DNA of 64,000 nt. Source: Mesostigma viride (lineage: Eukaryota; Streptophyta; Mesostigmatophyceae; Mesostigmatales; Mesostigmataceae). The DNA is taken from the NCBI GenBank assembly GCA_009746045.1, contig RPFO01000703.1:1-64000 (forward strand), read 5' to 3'. Position numbers and translations under genes: made by a program. This document shows, one piece after another, positions 42,926-51,505 of the stretch (position 1 is its first letter; every line of letters starts with the position of its first letter). The notes under the pieces are model-generated. The model saw only the letters and a program-made list of their open reading frames with translations, was not told where the DNA came from and did no database searches.

Positions 42926-43799
42926 GCGTGAATTGGCACCGTGCGCGTTTCGGAAATGCACGACTTAGCCATGGCGGCTTTGCACCCGTGCTTGCAATTT
43001 ACTGTACGTTTGCGGACGAATTTCCCGGCCAAACTCAGGAAATAGAGCTTATACGTCCCAAATATGATTCGGATCAATTTTTAGCTCGCGGGGATGCGAT
43101 TTACCACGTGCCGTCAGTGTTCTTGCTGGGAAAAACTGCGATCAGGCAGGTTCGACGGAATTGATTACTACAAGTGCTTTACGGCGCAACCCGGCGGGTG
43201 TCTAGGTTTATTTAATTACTTGTTATCATGCATCGTCGTTGAATATAGGCAGCGGCAGTAAAGATTTGACGATTTTGACCACTCTGTCACATCACAGCTT
43301 GTGTGCCGCAAAGTGCCGCTTTTGCGGGCACTGCCTGGGCCAAGGTAACGTTAGCCATGCAAGGTATGGCTGGTTTATCGTTCCCCCATGGTTTCCTGAC
43401 GTTTGTAAATGAATTTAATCTTGTGAGGCGTTGTCACTTTTCAGCCTTGATGATCTTTCTCGACCGTTGCCTGGCCCTCTCTAAAGCCCTCTTTTTTTAC
43501 CATGCAAATGCCACACCATGGTGTGGTAGTGCATGTTTCTAACGCTAAATGCGTTGAATAACATTCATAGATGTTATTTATTCTTTTGCTACGTTCATAT
43601 TGCGTGATTGTTTGGCCATGGGCTGCTTCAAGGGTGCTTTCAAGCTTATACGGGTGATAGAAAATCTTGGTGACAAACCATGGGCATAATGTGCCAGTCA
43701 GTATGCTGGCCATGTCATGTCAAAATAAACAGTTTAGCCAGGAGGAGGAGGATTATAAGATGCTGAGCTGGGCTTACAACTGTTTAGGGTTTAGGGTTG

Positions 43800-43985
43800 T
43801 GATGGTTGGATGGTTGGGGGCTGCAGCTAGCGTGCGTGGATAAATAGTGGTTGGATGGTGAGGATTTGCTGCCATGTGTGCATGGATGGTGGTGGGATGG
43901 TGGGGGGTTGCAGCCATGCATGCGTGGATGGTGGTGGGATGGTGGGGGGGTGCAGCCATGCGTGCATGGATGGTGGTTGCAACTG
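43800..43985 (-). repeat. GGATGGTGG/TGCAGCCATG minisatellite, left arm
   Basis: Units of about 45 bp holding GGATGGTGGTGGG and TTGCAGCCATGC. It is the reverse complement of the array at 44560-45145, so the two form inverted arms around the (TTGAA)n block. Just before it, at 43785, TTTAGGG occurs twice. Confidence 0.9.
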
Positions 43986-44029
43986 CCCATTGTTCATGAT
44001 CCAGGAAATTTACGGCTAGACTATGCGAA

Positions 44030-44490
44030 GTTGAATTGAATTATTTAAATTGAATAGAATTGAATTGAACTGAACTGACTTGAATTGAATTGAATTGAAT
44101 TGAATTGAATTGAATTGAATTGAATTGAATTGAATTGAATTGAATTGAATTGAATTGAATTGAATTGAATTGAATTGAATTGAATTGAATTGAATTGAAT
44201 TGAATTGAATTGAATTGAATTGAATTGAATTGAATTGAATTGAATTGAATTGAATTGAATTGAATTGAATTGAATTGAATTGAATTGAATTGAATTGAAT
44301 TGAATTGTCAATTGAATTGTCAATTGAGTTGTCAATTGAATTGTCAATTGAGTTGTCAATTGAATTGTCAATTGAGTTGTCAATTGAATTGTCAATTGAA
44401 TTGTCAATTGAATTGTCAATTGAATTGTCAATTGAATTGTCAATTGAATTGTCAATTGAATTGTCAATTGTCAATTGTCAATTGAACTAA
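44030..44490. repeat. (TTGAA)n then (TTGTCAATTGAA)n microsatellite
   Basis: About 270 bp of TTGAA pentamer, then about 190 bp in which TTGTCAA-type units alternate (AATTGTCAATTG palindromic units). The same pentamer forms the tail between the two L1-like copies at 51485. Confidence 0.97.
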
Positions 44491-44559
44491 ATTTCGTCTC
44501 ATTTAATCAGTAAGCTTACTTTAATCCATTAATTATAATCCATGACTTAGAAGTATCAA

Positions 44560-45145
44560 GAAGTCCCTACATCCCCACCATCAAGGACTCCCTACACCCC
44601 CATCATCCAACTACCATCCACGCACGCATGGCTGCAACCCCCCACTATCAAACCATCATCCACGCACACATGGCTGCAGCCCACCACCATCAAACAACCA
44701 TTAATGCATGCATGGCAGCATCCCCCCACCATCCAACCACCATCCACGCATGCATGGCTGCACCCCCCACCATCCAACCACCATCCACGCACACATGGCT
44801 GCAACCCCCCATCTTCCAACCACCATCCACGCACACATGGCTGCAACCCCCCACCATCAAACCACCATCGGCACGCATGCATGGCAGCAAAACCTCACCA
44901 TCCAACCACCATCCACGCATGCATGGCTGAACCCCCCACAATCCAACCACCATCCACGCACAACACATGGCTGCAACCCCCCACCATCCAACCATCATCC
45001 ACGCACACATGGCTGCAGCCCACCACCATCAAACAACCATTAGTGCATGCATGGCAGCAATCCCTCGCCATCCAACCACCATCCACACACGCATTGCTGC
45101 AGCCCCCCACCATTCAAGCACCATCCACGCACATACGCCATCACC
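44560..45145 (+). repeat. CATCCAACCACCATCCACGC minisatellite, right arm
   Basis: About 12 units of 40-47 bp: CCACCATCCACGCAC, CATGGCTGCA and ACCCCCCACCATC. Inverse orientation to the array at 43800-43985. ORFs on both strands are stop-free by repetition. Confidence 0.95.
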
Positions 45146-46305
45146 TCCTACAGTAATGTCCAACCACCATCCACAAAGCACGGGGCTTATGGATTACAAG
45201 GCATTCAGCACGCCTGAATGCATGTAAGGCATGGACCACAAAATTTGCAGATGGCATGCTGAGAAAAGTAAAATCTGATTAAAATGTAGCAATGCCGTTA
45301 ATAACAGCAATAACGCCTAGAAACTGACCAGTCTTTTGCACGCTTCTTGGAACAAGGACGCCGCCACCAGGCAGGTCAGGTCGGTTTCCTGACTACGCAA
45401 TATAGACTCTCTAATACAAACTTTAAAAAATAAATGAAGCACGTGCAGCAAAATCAATGTCTTCCTGGCCAGTTCTCGACAATCTTACAAGCACGCCACC
45501 GGAAACGTTAGTCAAAATAGCAAAAGCTGCGGGAAATTTGGCGAGGAAACAAAACGGCGAACAAAACGGTAAGAACATCCCGGAGATGACGCTAAAACCA
45601 AGCCATAACGGACTGTTCAAGCGCAAACAGATTGGTAGATGAGGTGCAGAAAAAGAGCCTTCCGCAGCAGGCCTGATTACCTGCCTGGCACGCGAGGAAA
45701 GCGAGTTAACCATGGCAGGCTGGAATGCGCTTCGCGCAGGCCTGCTTACTTTACCTCCGAAGGAAACCGGAAATGGCCACAAATCAAAGCTAATTCGCTT
45801 GATTCCTATTTCCTCACTTTAAACCCCTCCCTTCTGCGTCGTTCAATACCAGGAATCTTGGCTATCACTCTGGCAAGAAGCCAATCTAATATATTCATCG
45901 CGGCCAGATTTGCGAATCAGACCCCCTCGCAACCGTGGGTTAAAGAAGGGCAGCGGTCTTTCATACATAATGCATATTTCGTCAACAAAACATCTTTTGG
46001 AGTATCTTTCATACAGCATCGATCTCCATAACTTTTTTGCATTTCGGCCGACAAATTAGGCAAGTTTTCATGGAACGCGCACCGCCATGGCCACCTTCGC
46101 ACGTATACACTACACAGCCAGGCCCCTTTTACGTTCTGTACTTCTGTAGGTACATTACGTGTTGGGCCGGTGGTCAGCTCGTAACAAGTCTGTCAGTCTG
46201 TCTCGTGCGGAACTTCAAGTACGAAATTCGCCACCACTTTGGGCCGTATCGGTCCTTGGTAGTTACGCAACAAACATTCGATCGGTCGCCGTGGAAAGTA
46301 CCATT
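45146..46305. other. Interior of the TA-flanked element, no recognisable gene
   Basis: Plus-strand ORFs of 61 codons (45457-45642) and 130 codons (45639-46031) show no transposase motif I know. The sequence ACGCAACAAACAT near 46266 also occurs near the left end (41298), a possible subterminal repeat. Confidence 0.4.
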
Positions 46306-46342
46306 GTTGCGTAACTAGTTGCGTTACCGCGGGTTGGTACTG
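46306..46342 (-). repeat. Right terminal inverted repeat
   Basis: Perfect 37-bp inverse of 41076-41112, ending GGGTTGGTACTG, followed by target-site TA at 46343-46344. Confidence 0.92.
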
Positions 46343-47263
46343 TACAAGCGTGCTGGAGGGATGATAACTTGACGCGGGCGTCTCCGAACATGAAGGATGT
46401 TCATTGTGAATGGACAAGAAAGGATTACAAACATACACTAGCGTTTTCGGAGGGTGCGCGCTACTATACTGTCTCCAAGTCGAAGATTTACGAAGTGTTC
46501 ATTTCCCGCCATCCGGAGTTGAAGCCACCGCGGCGGATGGACAGTAGGGAGGGGGGGGGGGGGAGGGAGAGGAGGGTGTGAGGGGGGAAATCAGGTGATT
46601 TTGGAGACGGAGGCAGGGATGTCAATGCTACGCACGAATCAGAAGAGCACAGTTCATGTGGGATACACTACTTTTTGCAAGCATATGCCCGCATGCGTCA
46701 AGGGGCGGTGGAAAATGCGGAACTTGTGCGCATGCCAGCACCACACTACCATGCAGTCCATGGTTGGGGGGTTGGCCAAATTTCGTGCAACTTTTCATGC
46801 CAGATGCGAGTGCGGACCTGAATGCCACGCGTGCGATCATGGTAGCCAGCTCGACGTGGGGTCGTCCGTGCCCACATGTTCCATTTTCAAAGCCACTCAC
46901 ACGACAGAGTGGGTGAACAAGTTTACTTGTGAGGTGGAGGGGATGAGGGAGGGGGGAGGTTCGAGGTCGTCTGTGGGGTCGTCGCGGCCGCAGGTTCAGC
47001 CTTTTCAGGGCGAACTTGAGGATCTGCCCATGCATGGGAGGGTGCTGGACGACGAGGAAGGGGTGCCCGATCATGACCTGGGCGAGGAGTTGGGGGTTTG
47101 CTCGATCCGGCGTAAGGCTTGTGTGTTGGGCACTTGCCTGGCTCCCAAGTGTGGAATTCGGAACTTCATGTTATGCGAACGGGAGGAGGCTTCCAACCAC
47201 CTGATTTCATGGACCAGATACGAGATGCAGGATGTGCCGCCGGGTGCGGTTCTTGGGCCAGAG

Positions 47264-47416
47264 GTAATTTTTAGTGGAGTGGTTGCGCCCCAAGGCGTTT
47301 CTTTTGCAATGTTTCCTGAAGTTCTTGGGCCAGAGGTAATTTTTAGTGGAGTGGTTGCGCCCCAAGGCGTTTCTTTTTCAATTTTTCCTGAGGTCCTGTC
47401 TTTTTTCTTTCTACAG
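47264..47416 (+). other. Predicted intron with a duplicated 5' splice region
   Basis: The donor GAGGTAATTT occurs twice, with GT at 47264 and 47336, because a 72-bp block from TTCTTGGGCCAGAGG through TTTCCTGAAG is tandemly duplicated. One acceptor, TTTCTTTCTACAG, ends at 47416. Both possible introns (153 or 81 nt) and the duplicated block are multiples of 3 without stops. Each copy contains the motif GTTGCGCCCCAAGGCGTTTC. Confidence 0.7.
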
Positions 47417-48220
47417 GTCATTGGTGGGTCGAAGTTGATGTCTTTTCTGTATGTGCACACTGCGCATATGCAGGACGACTGTGACGAGATCGCAAAGGCT
47501 GGTGGGCAGCGATTGACGCAAGTCGACGTCAAGTCCACACCAACGGAGCTAAAGGAGGCAATTGTGGACAAGTGGCCGGACTTCATCCAGCATTGCTTCA
47601 ACGCGTGGTGGCAAGCGGACGCCTCCAAGGAATGTCTCTCAAGGATGCGGGTGGGGGACCTTGTATGCCACACAGATTACGCCGAGAACTACCAGTCTTA
47701 CACCTATCACAATCTCCAAGCACAGTATTGGCATCCAGTCACATTCGTCCTTATGCCCTGGATCGTGCGCTACTTGGATCCAGCGTCGGGAAAGGTCGTG
47801 AGAAGGGAGTTTCACTTCATCGGACAGGGCGGAATGAAAAGGGACGGGCGGGCCCTCCGTTTTGCTATCCTCAAAATCCTGGCGACACTACGGTCAGAAG
47901 GGGTAGAGGTGAAGCGCTTCATTGGGTGGTCGGACAATTGCTCCATGCAGTTCAAGTCAAGGAATGTGATCGCGGAAGTGGCCCGGCTGCTGACGGAGGA
48001 TCCGCACCTGGAGTCATTTGAGTGGAATTACTTTGGGGAGCAGCACGGAAAGGGGGAGGTGGATGGAGCTGGTGGGACTGTGAAGTGCATGTTGAGGAGG
48101 TGGCACATCAGGGAAGAGAACCAGGACAAACAGACGGCCGCCCAGTTGGTGGAGAATCTGGCGTCGGGGGCGGTGGGCGGGACCACAACGACCAGGCGTA
48201 ACTTCTTCGAGTTCCCCGAG

Positions 48221-48383
48221 GTAATTAAGTGTACAGTCCTCGTTCAGGGAATAGTTACGCCGGCCGTCGTTTCTAGGGCGTTCTTGGAGTCCTGGCGATC
48301 AGGAGTGCTTAATAAAACACAACTAGCTCGATGGTCTCGTAACTTCAACTTTCCCTTGTGCAAATCTTGTCTTCGACGCGCAG
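48221..48383 (+). other. Predicted intron carrying a perfect type A motif
   Basis: Donor GAGGTAATTAAG at 48221, acceptor CGACGCGCAG ending 48383, 163 nt. Removing it joins FFEFPE to VLPYSPGRGEIKG in phase 0. At 48254, 33 nt from the donor, lies GTTACGCCGGCCGTCGTTTC, exactly the repeat seen upstream of the gene. Confidence 0.8.
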
Positions 48384-49115
48384 GTGCTTCCTTACAGCCC
48401 AGGGCGCGGCGAAATCAAAGGAGTGAAGAAGGCGCACTGGTGGCGCATGGACAAGTCGAATGTGACGCGCTTAATGCTGCGCCAGTATTCCTGCTATTGT
48501 GGCGGTGCGTGCGCCGAGGAAAGGTGGTGGGATTGTCGAAAGGAGTGGACCGACATGGACGGCTGGAATGTGGGAGGTGCTCGGATGAAGCTCCACAAAC
48601 TGGGGGAGCCAGTGCAAAGGAACCCAAACGGACAAGGGGGGCACGCAGGGACGCGACTGAACAGACTACAGGCAGAGAGGACGATGATGGGAAGGAGACT
48701 GAAGCTGCGAGACATTTTTGCCGTCGAGTCCTACTCTGGTGATGAGTCCCACGATCCAGATCATCCATATTGGCTAGCGGAAGTCTTGCAGGAGCCTTAT
48801 CAGGTGGCCGCTACTTTCGTGAGGCGAGTGGCCGACAGAAACGGCAAGGTCGATAGGGAGTTGTTCCGTAAGGGACAATGGGTGGTGGGGGTGCGCTACT
48901 GGGACAGATTTCCGGGTATGGCGACGATGTTCAAAATGGACGCCGATGCGCAAGCTGAACAGCCAAACTTGGTCAATTGCTACCTGTGCATGGACGCGGG
49001 GTTCGAACACACCATTGTTGTCAACCCAGCTAACAATCGCCAGGCCATCTTGACCATTCCGACAGACGTCGAGAAACGGCTCACGAACTTGGCCAAGAAG
49101 AGACCTGTTCAGTAG

Positions 49116-49769
49116 GCCAGCTCGCCCGGGCTTGGTTGGACGAGGTGGACAGCCTTGAGAGCACGTGCTTCGTTGTGAGCACTTGCCTTTCAGCCGTGAT
49201 TTGCAAACGAGTTCCTTGTCCTGAATTGTAAAGCTCGATTCATGCTCTTTTAAGGAAGTGTATAATATTATCCAGATCATGTATATATTTAGATCTAGAC
49301 CTGAGTTCAAATAACATTTCTTAGAGGGCTGAGATGCGCGAGGTCCAGCATACATGTATATATCCATGGAGACATGTTACAAACTCAAATGTTTCATTGT
49401 ACGTACCACTAGCTCGTCGACGGGGGTATCCCATGTAATGTATGATTTATGAATTAATTAATCGCTTAATTGTACAATTTAAATGGATCATGAACTTGTC
49501 AAGTGGCCTAATTTGGTTTATTTGGTTCATCATTTATTGATGTCAATCATTCTTAATTGAATCTCGAGCAATAGCAATCATGAAGCACATCCTAATCATG
49601 TGATTCGCATAATGAGAATAGGCAACAAGTGCTACTTTGAGGAATGCGGGGTTGGTCAGGTTATTATAGAGCTAGAGCTACAAACGGCACATATATTGCA
49701 AACTTTGCGCTCCAGGCATGGAATTTCAAAAGTACCAAAATTGGAGCAGTAGATGTTGGGGACGCCCTG
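49116..49769. other. 3' flank of the transposase-like gene, no gene
   Basis: AT-rich sequence with TTAATTAATCGCTTAATT near 49455. No ORF of interest and no clear poly(A) hexamer. The right boundary of any larger transposon was not found. Confidence 0.4.
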
Positions 49770-50100
49770 AACGCATCATCATGGTCGTGCCACCCAACAG
49801 CCACTGAAATTCGCGCGAAAACTGGCGAGATCTACCTGCCGCCATCGCCGTCGTCTTCACCTTCGTCCCGCGAAAATGCCTGATTTCAGTGGTACATATT
49901 TGTTTGCAGCTGTCACAAAAAAAATACCAAAAATACCAGGATTTTTTCTTGAATTCTATGAGATGTTTCTGACCTATCTTGAAAGTTTCAGACCAAAAAT
50001 CGCATGTTTAATAGGTTTGCCACGTGTCAGATTACAACGCGATACATCGCGTTCTAACCCTACAACGCGATGTATCGCGTTGTAAAAAAACACGGGTTAA
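49770..50100 (+). mobile_element. piggyBac-like element, right-end fragment (copy 2)
   Basis: These 330 bp are almost identical to 56502-56834. The segment ends AAAAAAACACGGG then TTAA (50097-50100). It contains two palindromes, AACGCGATACATCGCGTT and AACGCGATGTATCGCGTT. A matching left end (TTAACCCGTG) was not found upstream, so this copy is truncated or its left end has diverged. The TTAA lies at the border of the L1-like ORF1 relic at 50101. Confidence 0.7.
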
Positions 50101-51490
50101 GCGCGCCATTCTTGCCCCCATGTTACTCACTGGTGAGCTGGACATGTCGGCTGTCCGCCTCCCCCGCGCGCGGGGGAAGGCTGGCCTGGCACCCGTGCTC
50201 CTCACCTTTAAGTACATGGCGGACAAGCTGGTGTTCGCGCCTATTTGTAGGCGCGAGTTCAACTCGCGCCTACAAATAGGTGCGAGATGGAAAGCGGCGC
50301 GGCGCGAATGCCAGTAGACATTTCCGTGATATTTTTAGGTCTGCTGCTAGAGCTAGATGTGCTCTACGCCCTGATACCGGACATCACTATGTTTAGACCA
50401 AGTCTGCAGGGACTAATTAACGGTTACAGAACAGGGGGGTACCTTGGTGCACAGCTGCCACTCATTTCAAACTGGTTATTTGCCAGCTATTTTTAGATAG
50501 CGCAGCTGGGTCCCTGGGGCAACCCATCATGTCAGTGTGCAGAAGCCATGCCTGGATACCCAAGCATCTGCCTTTAAAATATTGGGAGCAACGGAATTGT
50601 TTTCAGGTGTAATAATGCAATATACATGTGTGTTTTTCTCGCACTCGCGCACCCCCCTGAGGGTGGTGCTATATTTAGCACCCGTAGGACATTGCAACAC
50701 GACCAACTGATGACATGACCCCCAAGTAAGTCCCTATATGTGTGTGCTTTGGTCCCAGTATGGACACTAAATTGTTTTTAGGTTGGTTTGTGGACTTAAC
50801 CATGCAAGGTGCAACTCAAGCCTATTTTTAGGCGCGAGTTGGACACCATCCAAGGGTTAAATGCCACAAGAAGCTCTCGGAGACTCGCTTCACGCTGGAC
50901 GACGACTTGACCCTGGCCCAGCAACAACGGCGACGCGAGCTATGGCCGACCTACCTTCAGCTCCGGCAGAGCGCAAGGGGGGAAGCCGGTATACTGGAGG
51001 GGGGCGGTCATCCACGTTGACCACAAGCCCTGGCAGCCCCCTCCTGCCACAGGTCTCCGACTAGGAATATATATACCAGTAGTGTAGATTAGTAAGGCTT
51101 AGCCTAGCATGTGGCCCACGCGCATGTGCGCCCATAATGGCCCCCATGGATGATGCCCTTAACATTTAGCCATGCTTTGTCTATAATGGGACCCCCATGG
51201 ATGTTGCATTAAGAATTTAGCCATGCTATGCCATGCAGAGAGATGCTCTCTGTCGAGAAGCCATGCCCTAGCTCTTGTATAGCCATGATGATCTTCCTCC
51301 CTCACAGGCATGCTCCCCCCTTACCCGGGCATAGCGTGATAGACCATGAGGGTGCAGGTGCCCTGGTGCACCTAGAGCAGGGGTAGCTTACATTCCCACC
51401 CTTGCATGAAGTAGCCTAGAATGTATTAAAAGCCATATGCCCCTTCTCAGGGCTATGTGCTACATCTACTCCCAACGGAGTGATTGAATT
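50101..51490 (+). pseudogene. L1-like ORF1-only element, plus-strand copy, degenerate
   Basis: Frames spell RAILAPMLLTGELDM, RLPRARGKAGLAPVLLTFKY and, after a 0.6-kb insertion (50240-50840), RFTLDDDLTLAQQQ then RRRELWPTYLQLRQ, then a frameshift. This matches the RRM and C-terminal domains of L1-type ORF1 proteins (RNA-binding). It is followed directly by about 420 bp of 3' sequence and a TTGAA-type tail at 51483-51503, with no ORF2. The 5' part is cut off by the piggyBac-like end at 50100. Confidence 0.65.
50240..50840. mobile_element. Small TIR element inserted in the L1-like copy
   Basis: AACTCGCGCCTACAAATAGG at 50261-50280 and CCTATTTTTAGGCGCGAGTT at 50821-50840 are 20-bp inverted ends with one mismatch. 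An extra copy CCTATTTGTAGGCGCGAGTT at 50240-50259 makes a 41-bp palindrome at the left end. The interior shares 170 bp with 5617-5797. No transposase; MITE-like. Confidence 0.6.
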
Positions 51491-51505
51491 GAATTGAATT
51501 GTAAC
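51483..51505. repeat. Shared TTGAA tail between two tail-to-tail L1-like copies
   Basis: GATTGAATTGAATTGAATTG lies between CTCCCAACGGAG (plus copy) and its inverse CTCCGTTGGGAG (minus copy). It marks the centre of a ~1.2-kb imperfect inverted repeat (about 50860-52100). Confidence 0.85.

Larger units (their letters stand above)
41076..46342. mobile_element. TA-flanked terminal-inverted-repeat element, 5267 bp (Tc1/mariner-like ends)
   Basis: Left TIR 41076-41112 begins CAGTACCAACCCGCGGTAAC; right TIR 46306-46342 is its perfect 37-bp inverse. A TA dinucleotide flanks both sides (41074-41075, 46343-46344). TIRs starting CAGT and a TA duplication are typical of the Tc1/mariner/pogo superfamily. 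The insertion interrupts an open reading frame, and excising it with one TA restores that frame, so both borders are firm. No transposase-like ORF was found inside; the interior is packed with tandem and inverted repeats, so it is likely non-autonomous. Confidence 0.88.
46345..49115 (+). pseudogene. Putative DDE transposase gene, 3' part with two introns
   Basis: The frame interrupted at 41075 resumes at 46345 with QACWRDDNLTRASP and runs past YKHTLAFSEGARYYTVSKSK to about 46550, where a 13-G run puts the next part (46595 on) one base out of phase. Then follow Cys-rich blocks (NLCACQHH, CECGPECHACDHG), and catalytic-looking blocks LVCHTDYAENYQSY (~47670), RFIGWSDNCSMQFKSRN (~47930) and FGEQHGKGEVDGAGGTVK (~48040), matching a DDE-like family I remember from other eukaryotes without a firm name. 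Introns 47264-47416 and 48221-48383 are phase 0. The last exon (48384-49115) holds CYCGGACAEERWW and PYWLAEVLQEPY..WVVGVRYWDRFPG, possibly a small chromatin-reader fold. Apart from the insertion and the G-run the gene looks intact, so inactivation is recent. Confidence 0.65.

Noticed and set aside
43785-43800. Plant-type telomere repeat TTTAGGG
   Set aside because: Only two copies, inside a transposon; no array and no contig end.
44016-44490. ORFs of 60-150 codons (IDNS, QFNS, QLNC repeats)
   Set aside because: Pure microsatellite translation of TTGAA and TTGTCAA units.
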